Below the pieces are notes generated by a model. The model worked only from the letters and a program-made list of their open reading frames with translations. It ran no database searches and had not been told where the DNA came from. The position numbers and the translations under genes are program-made. This document shows, piece by piece, positions 11,976-22,172 of a DNA stretch of 64,000 nucleotides. Position 1 is the stretch's first letter, and each line of letters opens with the position of its first letter. The stretch covers positions 1,178,001 through 1,242,000 of the forward strand of contig JAKFAO010000005.1 of the NCBI GenBank assembly GCA_021527695.1, given 5' to 3'. The stretch is from Naematelia aurantialba (Eukaryota; Basidiomycota; Tremellomycetes; Tremellales; Naemateliaceae).

Positions 11976-14875
11976 ATGGTCGTACAAGCCGACGACGAGC
12001 TGAGCGCGCCGCTTCTGAACACGAGCCTCAGCACGAACCTCCGAGCCACCAGCAGCAGCAGCAGCAGCGCCGGCGCCGGCCCTTCGTCTCGACCGACCTC
12101 GCGCTTGGCTTCCAGACCCGTCTCTCGACCATCGTCTAGACCTGCCTCGGGGCTTGGATCACGTCGGAACTCGTTCACGCGGTCGCATGAGAGCTTGCAC
12201 CGGCGGGACCGGGAGGATGGTGTCGACGCACACCTGGGGGAGGGCGTGGCGATGGACGTGGACGTTGACGTTGAGCGGCAGCTGGCGTCGGGGAGGAGCT
12301 CGCGCAGCTCGCGTAGTGCGGGTGGGATGGATGGAGAGAGGCATGTCTGTGAGTCGAATGTAGTGCAGAGCAGTGCCAGTGCCAGTGCGAGTTGCACTTC
12401 GCTCTTCATCCACTCTTCACGTTCCACTCCTTTGCATTTCTACTTCCACGTTCCGCCTTGTCCGCCTTGTCCGCTACCGCTGTCCCTCCAGCACAATACA
12501 CCATTGTCCACCGATAACCACGCGGTATCTTACCCCGATCTGAATGGGTTCGAGCTGTCTCTGCGTGTGAAAGCTAACAACAAACAGTGTTCAAGATGCC
12601 GGGCGAAGATGGCGACGGGATCGACGACGCGCTGCACACTATGCCGCTGTTGTCGCGGGACAGTGGCCGGCGGCAATCGATGGCGGACGAGGAGGAGGAG
12701 GAGCTCACGCTTGCTGAAGGGCCAAATACCAGCATGCGAGGTACTCTCCTCGAAGGGATAGCCAATGTGAGTCCGCCTCTCCTGTGCCTTCCTCGAGTCC
12801 AGCGGCCCGCCCCACTTCCCTCGAACCCGCTGCTCGCCCCACTTCCCCGCGAATTGGAGGCCGGACCAAGCTCACGCACGCTAGATGGCAAACTCGATCA
12901 TCGGTGCCGGGATCGTAGGGTACGTGTCTACTCTCCATGTCCACTATTCAAATCTCCCAGCCGCTCGACCATACACGTTCTGGACATGGGCGGGTGTGCC
13001 GAGATTTGCGAAGGGAGTCGGTTGTCAGAGCTGAGATGATACAGCCTGCCATACGCAGTATCGCAAGCCGGCTTCGTGATGGGTGTGGTGCTCCTAATCG
13101 TGTTGGCAGGAGTCACGGACTGGTGCGTCTCCAGCCCCGGCTCAAGCTGACGACCAGGACGATCCGCTTGGTCGTCGTGAATGCCAAACTGAGCGGGAGG
13201 GACTCCTACGTCGATGTGCGTTGTTATCTTCCCCAACCCTCTCACACCATGCTCCACACAAGCCATACCGTCAGCCACTTACCTCAACCCTCATATACAC
13301 GCATGGCAAGTCACTCACTGATCCACGTATTGCAGGTCATGCACCACTGTTTTGGGCACTTTGGTTCGGCCTCGGTCTCGTTTTTCCAGTTTGCATTTGC
13401 CTTTGGAGGGTGAGTGGCAGCTTCACTCGACGGATGCGTGCGCGGGCTGTTCCCTCCCTTCTTTGTTGGTACCGGTGCTGACATTCCGATCACAGGATGT
13501 GCGCTTTCAACGTCATCATGTAAGGGGATGCTCCAGTCTGCCAAGGTGCCGACTGACGGCCCTCTCAGCGGCGATACAATCCCTCACGTCATATCCTACA
13601 TCTTCCCTTTCCTGGCCTCCCACGCCGTCCTGCGCCTACTCGTCGACAGGCGTGTCGTGATTGTGCTCTGCACTCTTGCAGTGTCCTTTCCCCTGAGCTT
13701 GCACAGGGATCTCGTCAAGCTCTCCAAATCGTCTGGCTTTGGTGAGCCGAACCTCTTATACGTTGGACATGATGAGCAGTATGCACAATCGCTGATGGAC
13801 CCAGCCCTGGTGTCGATGATGATCATCGTGACGTCTGTGGTTCTACGTGGAGTGGCGGTAGACCCGTCTTTGCGCGGTTCACCACTGGAGGCTCTCTCGC
13901 TCATCCGCCCTGGCGTCTTTGAGGCCATTGGTGTAATCAGCTTTGCTGTAAGTCTGTCGTCCGACTGGTCCATCGACTTCGTCGGCCGCTCATTCCTGGC
14001 CATCTATCACTGCTGACGGCTGACGTGCGCAGTTCGTGTGCCACCACAATACCATGTTCATCTACAAGAGCATCGAGACGCCCACATTAGACCGCTTCAA
14101 CGCCGTGACTCATGCTTCAACGGCGATGAGCCTGCTGTGTTGTCTCCTCATGGCAGTGACTGGGTTCTTGGTCTTCACAGACAAGACGCAGGGCAATATC
14201 CTGAACAATTTCTCGCCCGACGACCTGGTCATCAACATTGCCCGGTTCTGCTTTGGCGCCAACATGTCCACGACCAGTGAGTCGAGACTCGGAGTTGATA
14301 TCTGGACCGTGTGGTGCTTGACGCGGCGACGGAGCTGATGTATGTAGTCCCTTTGGAGAACTATGTCTGTCGCGAAGTTATCGAGGACTTTTTCTTTAAG
14401 GACAAGCCGTTTTCTCAGCGACGACACGTGATCGTCACGGCCCTCGTCGTCTTCTCCACAATGGGCAGTGCGTTTGCGTCGTGTTCTCCTGTGCCTGTCC
14501 ATTCCATCCCAGTGCCTATTCATTCAACGCTTTGCTTGAGCTGATAATCGTCTGATGATCCAGTCGCTCTGCTCACATGCAACCTTGGCGTGGTGCTCGA
14601 GATCGCCGGCGGACTCAGTGCGACCGCCCTCGCCTTCATCGTAAGCGTCACCTTCCTACTCTCGAGGGACATGCGAGCAGAAACTGACACGCTTGCTCTC
14701 TTAGTTCCCCGCCACGGCATTCTGTGCACTGGCTCGCGGACCGTGGTACTCGCGGCAAAAGTTGCCGGCGGTGATCTGTGCAGCATTTGGGACGATCGTC
14801 TTGGTGCTCAGCTGTGGGTTGACGATCGTCAATGCCTGGACGCGGGAGCCGGGCGAGGGGAGTGTCTGCCGGTGA
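11976..14875 (+). CDS. Vacuolar-type amino acid transporter, AAAP/SLC38 (Avt5-7-like)
   Basis: Thirteen exons: 11976-12348, 12588-12766, 12885-12919, 13045-13122, 13158-13215, 13336-13409, 13496-13519, 13569-13741, 13805-13947, 14033-14276, 14348-14467, 14564-14640, 14705-14875; 582 residues. The protein belongs to the amino acid/auxin permease superfamily; yeast relatives Avt5-7 move amino acids out of the vacuole. The first membrane helix carries the family motif MANSIIGAGIVGLPYAV, followed by DWTIRLVVVNAKLSG, FQFAFAFGGMCAFNVIIGDT, and FVCHHNTMFIYKSIE. About 11 hydrophobic helices follow a 200-residue Ser/Arg-rich cytosolic N terminus. Exon 7 is only 24 nt. A 63-nt stop-free intron (13742-13804) was called because its removal restores the conserved ALVSMMIIV segment. 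The ATG at 11976 is the first in frame. Confidence 0.9.
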
Positions 14876-15346
14876 TGGGGGTTCAGTTTAAGCAGTTTGT
14901 ACATGATCTTAGCGTCCATGAACGGGGTGGTACAAGATCTGGGTGTGATTCCGCATTCAATGGCTCTCACGAATCAGAGCATGTGGGGATGACAGTGACG
15001 GTGGATCATGAGTGACGAGAGCGATTTCTTGCCACTCGTCACCAGCTATACCGCGAGACAGCGAGACGGGCAAGTGTGAGGGGGAGAGTGGTGTGTACCG
15101 GTGTAATGGGCAAGGGCCATGGACAACGGGCACTGGGCACTGGGCAATAGGCAATGGACAATGGACAATGGACATTGGACAAATGGCATTGGACATTGGG
15201 CAATAGACGAGAATTATGCTATTAACGGTCGAGAGTCATGGTGCTATTAGGTATTAACAGTCGAGAGTCGTGGTAGGACGGGCCAATTATTGCTATGGAC
15301 ATATCGTCTGTACACCGCGGTTCCAGTCATTCGAACCCGCTGTCAT
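14876..15346. other. Convergent intergenic with minisatellites
   Basis: Lies between the 3' end of the transporter (plus) and the 3' end of the small acylated protein (minus). It holds a degenerate minisatellite (15120-15208) and a two-copy direct repeat of tattaac-gtcgagagtc near 15221 and 15252. No gene seen. Confidence 0.6.
15120..15208. repeat. Degenerate GGCAATGGA-type minisatellite
   Basis: Eight to ten imperfect copies of a 7-9 bp unit that drifts from gggcact through ggcaatgga to ggacattgg. It sits between two convergent gene ends. Confidence 0.8.
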
Positions 15347-15919
15347 CTAGCCGCCACCGCCCTCTCCGCCGCCTCCTCCTTCCCCGCCGCCTCCTCCTTC
15401 CCCGCCGCCTCCTCCTTCTCCACCTCCGCCTCCTCCTTCTCCGCCGCCGCCTCCTCCTCCACCGCCGTCGCCACTACTCTCCCCGCCTCCCTCCAACCCA
15501 CCACCTTCCACAGCACTCTCGACCCCACCCGACTCGGGTCCTCCCATGTGCGCGTGCACGTCTTCCCCGTCCCAGGTGGTGTGTTTCGCATGCTCGTCCG
15601 TTACGATAACTGTCGGCGGCAGGACTGGAGCAGGCCGCTGGATATCATCGAGGGGGTGGGGGTGGTCCGTCGGAGCTGTGGCGTTGCGTTTCGGTCCTCC
15701 TGCAAAGTCCGAGGGAAGCGGTGTCACGCGTGGTGTAGGGGGTCTATGAGGGATCAGAGGTGTAGGATGGTACATGCGGCAGGAGGTCAGGAGTGTCAGC
15801 CAAGCGTGCGATGCTCACCCGTTGTGCTAGGGAAGGAAATCAGTCTCGTTGAGTCTCGTTGACGGATGGAGTGGAAGACGCACGTGTTTCTTGGACAGGC
15901 AGGATGTGAATGCCCCCAT
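15347..15919 (-). CDS. Small protein with N-myristoylation-type start and Gly/Glu tail
   Basis: Three exons on the minus strand: 15919-15884 (36 nt), 15826-15819 (8-nt micro-exon) and 15743-15347; 146 residues. The donors (GTGCGT, GTGAGC) and acceptors (CCCTAG, CATAG) match those used by neighbours, and the phases join to one open frame of whole codons. The protein starts MGAFTSCLSKKHHNGPP: Gly2 and Ser6 fit the N-myristoylation consensus, Cys7 could be palmitoylated, and two lysines follow. Inference: a lipid-anchored protein on the inner face of a membrane. The middle is Pro/Thr/His-rich (residues 16-85). The last 40 residues are a GGGGGE-type repeat coded by a CTC-rich tract. There are no enzyme motifs and I recognise no family. 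The start codon lies 784 bp from the divergent CBF5 start. The repeat tail also reads as Lys/Glu/Ala-rich in another frame, so the C terminus is the weakest part. Confidence 0.6.
15355..15475. repeat. CTC/CCG-rich tandem repeat, coding
   Basis: Units of about 15 bp (cctcctccttccccgccg) repeat across this stretch. On the minus strand they encode the GGGGE repeats of the small acylated protein. Confidence 0.8.
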
Positions 15920-16703
15920 GTTGCTGGCCGCTCCTGCAGCACGTCCCAGACAGACCACGGGGGAATGCGCTCCTTCGTGCGTGCCAGGCTATGCTCCTTC
16001 CTGCCAGCCAGGCGATGTCTCGGACGACTCGGTGTGCTTTGACGAGCTGAGAAGACAAGGACAAACACCAGTGGGACAGGACGGATACGACGTTGGAAAG
16101 TCGTGGCCAAAGCGCAGAGTGATGGTTCCTGAGTCGAGTCTACACAACGGTGGTCCGTGCATGAGTGCGATTCTCTCTAGCCGTCGGGTAGGACTCTCAG
16201 AGAAACCTATTTGCACGAAGATCCTAGAATGCCATCTCACCGCCGACCATGGCATACTTCAGAGCTCCCCTCGGAGCCTCTCATCAGATCGCTGGATGCG
16301 ACACTGACATACGCCAAAGTGTCGTGGTGTCCGCATCACGTCTCGGGGAAAAGGAATCTCAGTGGTCCAGCGCACGGACCGCGACCCACTCTGCGAAATC
16401 TCAGGCTCGTCAAATACACTCGCGATACACAACGGCGTACATCCCCCGCAATAATCTAGTCCTAGTACAATGGATCAAGTGATCGCACTGACCAAGAGCA
16501 TGTCTCTCATGCATGTAGCGCAGACGAGGTGGTACTGTACTCGCCTCTTGGATGACCAAAAAGTGCCACACCGGGAATACCACTTGTTGGACGGAATCAA
16601 ATTATGTCTGGGTGGAGGTTCGAGGCAAAAATCCTCGTTGCGTATTTTGAGCAGCGAAACGGTTGACAGCGAGCAGCGAGCAGCTACAAGTAGTCTTAGC
16701 AGC
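15920..16703. promoter_or_regulatory. Divergent promoter, small acylated protein / CBF5
   Basis: The space between two divergent start codons must contain both promoters and 5' UTRs. Open frames inside it lack coherent starts and splice sites. No specific element was recognised. Confidence 0.5.
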
Positions 16704-18627
16704 ATGGCTTCAGCATCGACATCTGCCCTGTCGCAGAGCCAGGTGTCCGAGCTGCAGGTCTCGGGAGACTACGCGATCAAGAGCGAGAGTGTCACACCGA
16801 AACTGGGTGCGTCTTGCCTGCTTGCTCTAGTCTCACGAGGAGAGCCAGCTGACTCTGCTAGATACATCACAATGGCCGTTGCTTCTGAAGAACTACGACA
16901 AGCTGCTCATTCGATCGTCACATTTTACCCCGATTCCCACCGTGCGTATCTCACGTCTCGGTCCTCCCAGCCTAGAGGGCTGGATCAGTCGAGGTGAAAG
17001 CAACCAGCTGACCTCGCTCGCTCTAGGGTGTGTCGCCGCTCAAGCGAGACCTCGCGACATATGTCAAGTCGGGGGTGATCAACCTTGACAAGCCGTCGAA
17101 CCCGTCGTCGCACGAGGTGGTGGCGTGGATGAAGCGGATTCTGCGGGTAGAGAAGACGGGGCACTCGGGCACCCTGGACCCCAAGGTGACGGGGTGCTTG
17201 ATCGTGTGCATCGACCGAGCGACGCGGCTTGTCAAGTCCCAGCAGGGCGCAGGGAAGGAGTACGTCTGTGTGGTGCGGTTCCACGACACGCTGGCCGATG
17301 AAAAGGCGCTGCCGCGCGCTCTCGAGACGCTCACCGGCGCGCTGTTCCAGCGGCCACCGCTCATCTCGGCCGTCAAGCGCCAGCTGCGTGTACGCACAAT
17401 CTACGAGTCCAAGCTCATCGAGTTTGACAACAAGCGCAACCTCGCTGTCTTTTGGGTCTCGTGCGAGGCAGGCACGTACATCCGGACGCTGTGTGTGCAC
17501 CTGGGCCTGCTGCTTGGCGTCGGCGCGCACATGCAGGAGCTCCGCCGTGTCCGCAGTGGTATCACTGGAGAGAACGACGACATCGTCTCGATGCACGATG
17601 TCCTCGACGCTCAGTGGCTGTACGACAACACCCGCGACGGTACGTCGAGTCTCTGTGTCTTCCCATCTGTCTTGCCTATGCGCCCCAACCCCATCTCTTC
17701 TGTGCGCGACGTGTCAGAGCTGTCAGAGCTGTCTGGGATGCCGGCGCAATCATCGCTGACGTTGAACAGAATCATATCTCCGGCGCGTGGTGCGGCCGCT
17801 CGAGTCGCTGCTGACCAACTTCAAGCGGATCGTGGTCAAGGACTCGGCCGTCAACGCCGTCTGCTACGGTGCGAAACTCATGATCCCCGGTCTGCTGCGG
17901 TACGAAGCGGACATCGAGGTGCACGAGGAGGTCGTGCTCATGACGACCAAGGGCGAGGCCATCGCCATTGGGATCGCCATGATGTCGACCGTCGACCTGG
18001 CGTCGTGCGACCACGGCGTGGTGGCCAAGGTCAAGCGGTGCATCATGAACCGGGACCTGTATCCGCGCCGATGGGGCTTGGGGCCCAAGGCCCAGGAGAA
18101 GAAGAAGATGATCACGCAGGGCGAGCTGGACAAGTACGGCAAGCCCATCGACGGCGTCACGCCCGACGGGTGGAAGAAGGACTACGTCGACTACAATGCC
18201 GAGGGAGGCGTAGAGGGCATCATTCCCACCCAGCCACAACCGGACGCACCGTCACAAGCACAGCCGCAAGCGCCGGGGCGCATGGACGTCGATGTCTCTG
18301 ACAAGGCCGAGGAGAAGAAGCGGAAGCGCGATGGAAACGAGGTCAAGGTCGAGGACGCAGATGGGGACAAGAAGGTGAGTGAAGCGTTCTACTTGCGTTA
18401 CCGTCTCCGCATCTGAGTTGCCTCCGCATCAAGAGCTGCGTGACCAGTCTCCGCATCTCTCTGCACCAGAGTTACATTCGTCTCCGCATCAAAGTTGCAA
18501 AGCTGACACGCCGCAGAAGAAGAAGAAGGTCAAGGCCGAGGATGGCGCGGAGCGGCAAGAGACCGCAGAGGAGCGGGCCAAGCGCAAGGCAGAGAAGAAG
18601 GCCAAGAAGGAGGCAAAGGCTGCATGA
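16704..18627 (+). CDS. CBF5: H/ACA snoRNP pseudouridine synthase (dyskerin)
   Basis: Five exons: 16704-16806, 16862-16941, 17027-17639, 17770-18374, 18517-18627; 503 residues, the usual size for Cbf5. It is the catalytic subunit of nuclear H/ACA ribonucleoprotein, converting guide-RNA-selected uridines in rRNA and snRNA to pseudouridine. The N-terminal dyskerin segment [19 protein letters not shown] is followed by the TruB-like domain with [12 protein letters not shown]; Asp112 in SGTLDP is the catalytic aspartate. Further family motifs are [27 protein letters not shown] and [15 protein letters not shown]. The PUA domain ([20 protein letters not shown] to [24 protein letters not shown]) comes next, then a Lys/Glu-rich nuclear and nucleolar targeting tail. 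Intron 4 (142 nt) holds four copies of ctccgcatc. The ATG is the first in frame of the open first exon. Confidence 0.96.
18405..18495. repeat. Four ctccgcatc repeats inside CBF5 intron 4
   Basis: The 9-bp string ctccgcatc occurs four times at irregular spacing, each followed by t or a and then a GTTGC, GAGCTGC or similar sequence. No convincing H/ACA or C/D box pair was found around it. Confidence 0.7.
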
Positions 18628-19069
18628 GGACGTGCCAGAGCTGGGGTGTGTGTTGGTGTGTGTGTGTGAGTGTTTGTGTGTTGGCGCGGCACAGCGGGGT
18701 GGAGGGGCGAGAGGTGGCGTTCCACGGCAAAGGGGTAGAGCCTGCGGAACCCAGGACGGCAGCCATCTAAGCGGGCCAGTGAGAATCGACCGGAGTAGAG
18801 CCGGCTTCACCTTAGGGATCTGTATGTATGCATAGCATCAGACTTGAGTGGGGCGAGTGAGCGCGTCTGGGGCCGTGGCCGTCGTAGTACGTGACAGTTT
18901 CCATACTCTGCAGATTCGTGCATACTCTGCAGACTCTTGCATACTCTGCAGACTTTTGCCATACCGCCTTCAAGGGAGACTAGGGAGAGGGCATGCATGG
19001 ATGCACCGCCTTTCTCCCGAGCCACGGCGGAATGAATAATGTAGATTCAAGCACGGCGCCACGCAACGT
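18628..19069. other. Convergent intergenic, GT-rich and tandem repeat
   Basis: Between the stop codons of CBF5 (plus) and the M18 peptidase (minus). A GT-rich stretch (18645-18690) follows CBF5 and a three-copy 19-bp repeat lies at 18899-18957. No gene seen. Confidence 0.6.
18899..18957. repeat. Three-copy 19-bp direct repeat
   Basis: Three near-identical copies of catactctgcagactcttg (variants at two positions) in tandem between convergent genes. Confidence 0.85.
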
Positions 19070-21607
19070 CTAATCGACCTTGAGATCCCGGTCGAGTTCC
19101 GAAAACATCTCAAAGTACGCCTCGAAGAACCGGATGTAGCTCTTGACGTCGCTCGAGCCGGCGGTCTCTCGGATCGAGTGCATGGATAGTTGGGCGAGAC
19201 CAATATCGACAGCGCGGACGTGGGTCGACAGGTGGGGTCCGACGGTCGATCCGCAGGTCTGGCTGTCAGCTGACGGAGCACGATCGGAGGTATGGTTGTT
19301 TCTGCGCATGCCTGTTTGTGCGTGCCCGACAAAAACGGAAATGGGGAATCAGAGCGGGAGGAAAGGGGCCGAAGAGACGGCCTGAACTGCTCAAAGACGA
19401 GAGAGGAGGGCAAGGGGGGCAAGCGGTGATGGGCGCAGGAGGCAATGGAGGCAAGAGCTCACTGAATCATTGCGAATCTCAAACTCCTGCACCGGCACCC
19501 CCGCGCGCTTTGCGATCCGCCTCAGGAGGAAGCTGGTCTGGGCGTTGCTAGTGTACTTTTGGTTCGCGTTGGTCTTGAGCACGACGCCGCCGTTGAGCCG
19601 GGGCGCGTGGTTCGGCTCGTACTTGTCTGCGTAATTTGGGTTGATCTACGAGCTCGTGCGTCAGCCACTTACGTGTATCGCCGGCTGGGTCTCGAGGGAA
19701 AGTGGCGAGGAGATGGAGATGGAGATAACGTCGGAGGAGAGCAGAACGGATAGCAACGGGACTCACGGCGTGGCCCATGTCCGCCGAGACGAGGAACGAG
19801 TTGGCGAGCAGCTGGTTGTACCCGACAGAAACGTCAGGGAGCGAGGCAATGAGCTCTACGAATGCCGGGAGGAGGTTCGACTCGGCGCCATGGTGCGAGA
19901 CGCTGCCTACCTAATGGAAGGCACGTGAGCCCTGGATGCACAGCGCGAGTCTGAGGGGGTAGACGACGCACCTCCTCGTTGTCGAACAGAATGACACAGC
20001 GGACGTTGGTCTCGGTGTTGTCGCGGGCATTGGGGCCGCTCTCGGCTTCGACGGCTTCGCAGAGCCCTTCGATCGAGCAGAAGCTGCGCGACAACGGTGA
20101 GCGGCGTGCACGCTGCCGACGCGACCGACACGACCGACGCGACACGAGACGGACGCAGCCCGCGTCGACTTAGAACACGCGGGCGATTCACAGGCAAGGA
20201 CGACTCACGAGGTCATGAGGTTATCGATACGGGGACTAAACACAAACTCATTCATCAAGCCGCCGACACACGACGGCTGCGTGTCGTACAGGGATCTGAG
20301 CGGTCAGCGCACGCAACTTCCCGTACGAGTACGAGTACGGATCGGCCGCCGATTCAGGACGGTCGCCCACGCACAGTTCAAAGTCCTGGATATCGCCGAC
20401 CGAGCAGCCGAGCTCATCGGCCAGGACGGCCAGGAGCATCGGGTGGTGCCGCTCCTGCATGCCGGCCACGTCCTCGTGCACCTCGTCGTCGGCCGTGCCC
20501 GAGAACGGGATGGGCGTGCTGGTGCGCGTACCCTGCGCTGACGCCGTCCCGGCCCGCCGCGCCTTGTCGCCCATGTTGCCGGTGGTGGTGTTGGCGGCGG
20601 TGGCGGCGGTGGAGACGGCGCCGGTGCCGGTGCCGGTGCCAGGGCAGTTGAGCTGTTCCGCGACGAGACCGAGCACGGGTTTCAGCTCTTTCTCCTTGTT
20701 AAACTTGAACGCGTCGTTCATCGTCCTGTCGAGGTGGATGGCGATATTCGGGATGCGCAGCAGCGGGCGATCGATCTTGACCAGCTTGGACACGTAGCTG
20801 GGCCCACCGTTGCCGCTGCCAGAGGCGCCGTTTCCGCTCCCTTTCCTACTTCCATCTCCAGCTGCACCAGACGTCGACGGGGAGACCGCAACGATGACCC
20901 GGCCGGCCAGGGAGAGATCCCGGTCGAACCAGGTGTGCCAGATGCCCCCGCCGTAGAGCTCGACGCCGACCTGGAGGTACCCGTCTTTCTGCTGCTTGCT
21001 GACCGGCCGCACTTTGAGACACGGCGAGTCGAGGTGGCCCACGGCGAACGAGATGGCGGACGACAGCGATGCGGCCGAGGCCGAATCAGAGTGGGGCACT
21101 GACGACGACGGCGAGGAGGAGGAAGTAGAGGAGGTGGAGGTGGTGGAGGAGGAAGTGGGGGAGGACTTTGTAGTCGATGAGCGGGGCTTGGGCGGCAGCG
21201 TAAACGCTACGAGCGACGACTGGTTCCGCGTGTAAAAGTACTTTCCACCCGGCGCCAGACAAGCCACGTCGATCTGCCGTTCCGACAACTGCGTGAACCC
21301 CGCCTTCGACAGCCGGCTAGTCAAGTTGCTGACGGCTTGGAACGGCGTCGGCGACGCAGTCACAAAGTCGCAGAACCTGCGCTCGTATCAGCTACTTTTC
21401 TCCCGCGACAGCACCAGCACGCCAAGAGTCGGCGGGGCGCAGAACTGAAGAGTTGTAGAACTGAAGAGTTGTAGACCAGCCACATCTCCACACCAGCTGC
21501 TTTGACCTGGGTTGGGTCGGAGCTCGACCTAACGCGGCGAGGCTGCGGCGCACGCTCAATGAGACTCACTTGATCGCTGCCTCTGGAGGAGTCGGGGCGA
21601 GTCTCAT
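19070..21607 (-). CDS. Aspartyl aminopeptidase, M18 family
   Basis: Seven exons on the minus strand: 21607-21570, 21376-20375, 20295-20209, 20083-19972, 19910-19767, 19645-19463, 19258-19070; 584 residues. M18 enzymes are dodecameric dizinc peptidases that remove N-terminal Asp or Glu. In fungi they act in cytosol and vacuole, the latter by the Cvt route. Motifs in order: KFCDFVTASPTPFQAV at the start of the fold, FAVGHLDSPCLK with the first metal His, ELYGGGIWHTWFDRDLSLAGR, ELSLYDTQPSCVGG, SPRIDNLMTSFCSIEG, ILFDNEEVGSVSHHGA (catalytic Glu, metal Glu), SADMGHAINPNY (metal Asp), and NDSTCGSTVGP with the last His in MHSIRE. A Ser/Thr-rich insertion near residues 65-105 and a Gly/Ser-rich one explain the extra length over about 480 residues. 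The second intron was set to 20296-20374 because it alone restores the conserved FELxLYDTQP. Confidence 0.93.
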
Positions 21608-22172
21608 TCTGTACAGCGTATTCACAATGGTGTTCTTGCGATGCACAGGTGGACAGTTGCACAAATGGAGATTGGTCGAAAGACCATGTGTTAACCGGAC
21701 AAACCGGAGACTTCCGAAAATGTCGTCCCCGTAAACCACAGCTAACCTGTTGCTTGCACCTCGGTCGCCATTTAACCATGTCAAGCACCCCATACGGTAC
21801 AAGGAGGAATATATGCATGGCATACACGGACAGATAGGTAAGATAGTCCCTAGATCCGAGACCCCAAAGCGGACAGCGGCGCAACGAGCCACAGCCCACG
21901 CGCCCCATCGCCAGAACAAGCGAAGACGCGATGCTGCGGTCTCAAGTTTCTCTTCTGATCTCACAATCGGCCGGTGACAAAGGCGATCAGAGGCGATGAG
22001 AGACGATGCAAGGCGAGTAGGGCGCAAAAAGAGCGACGGTAAAAGGCGGTACAACCGTCCACGGGTGAACAAGGAGCCAAGCGTATGGCGAAAGTAAAGA
22101 TAAAAGGCAGAGTACAGATGGGAGAAAGGTGCAGCCATGCACGACGCGGGGGGGTGTGAAAGGTAACACCGC
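21608..22172. other. Intergenic, no gene seen
   Basis: Upstream of the M18 gene and downstream of the ankyrin-CCCH gene, both on the minus strand. A purine-rich run with ggcgatgag-like words lies near 21988-22025. It should contain the M18 promoter. Confidence 0.5.
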
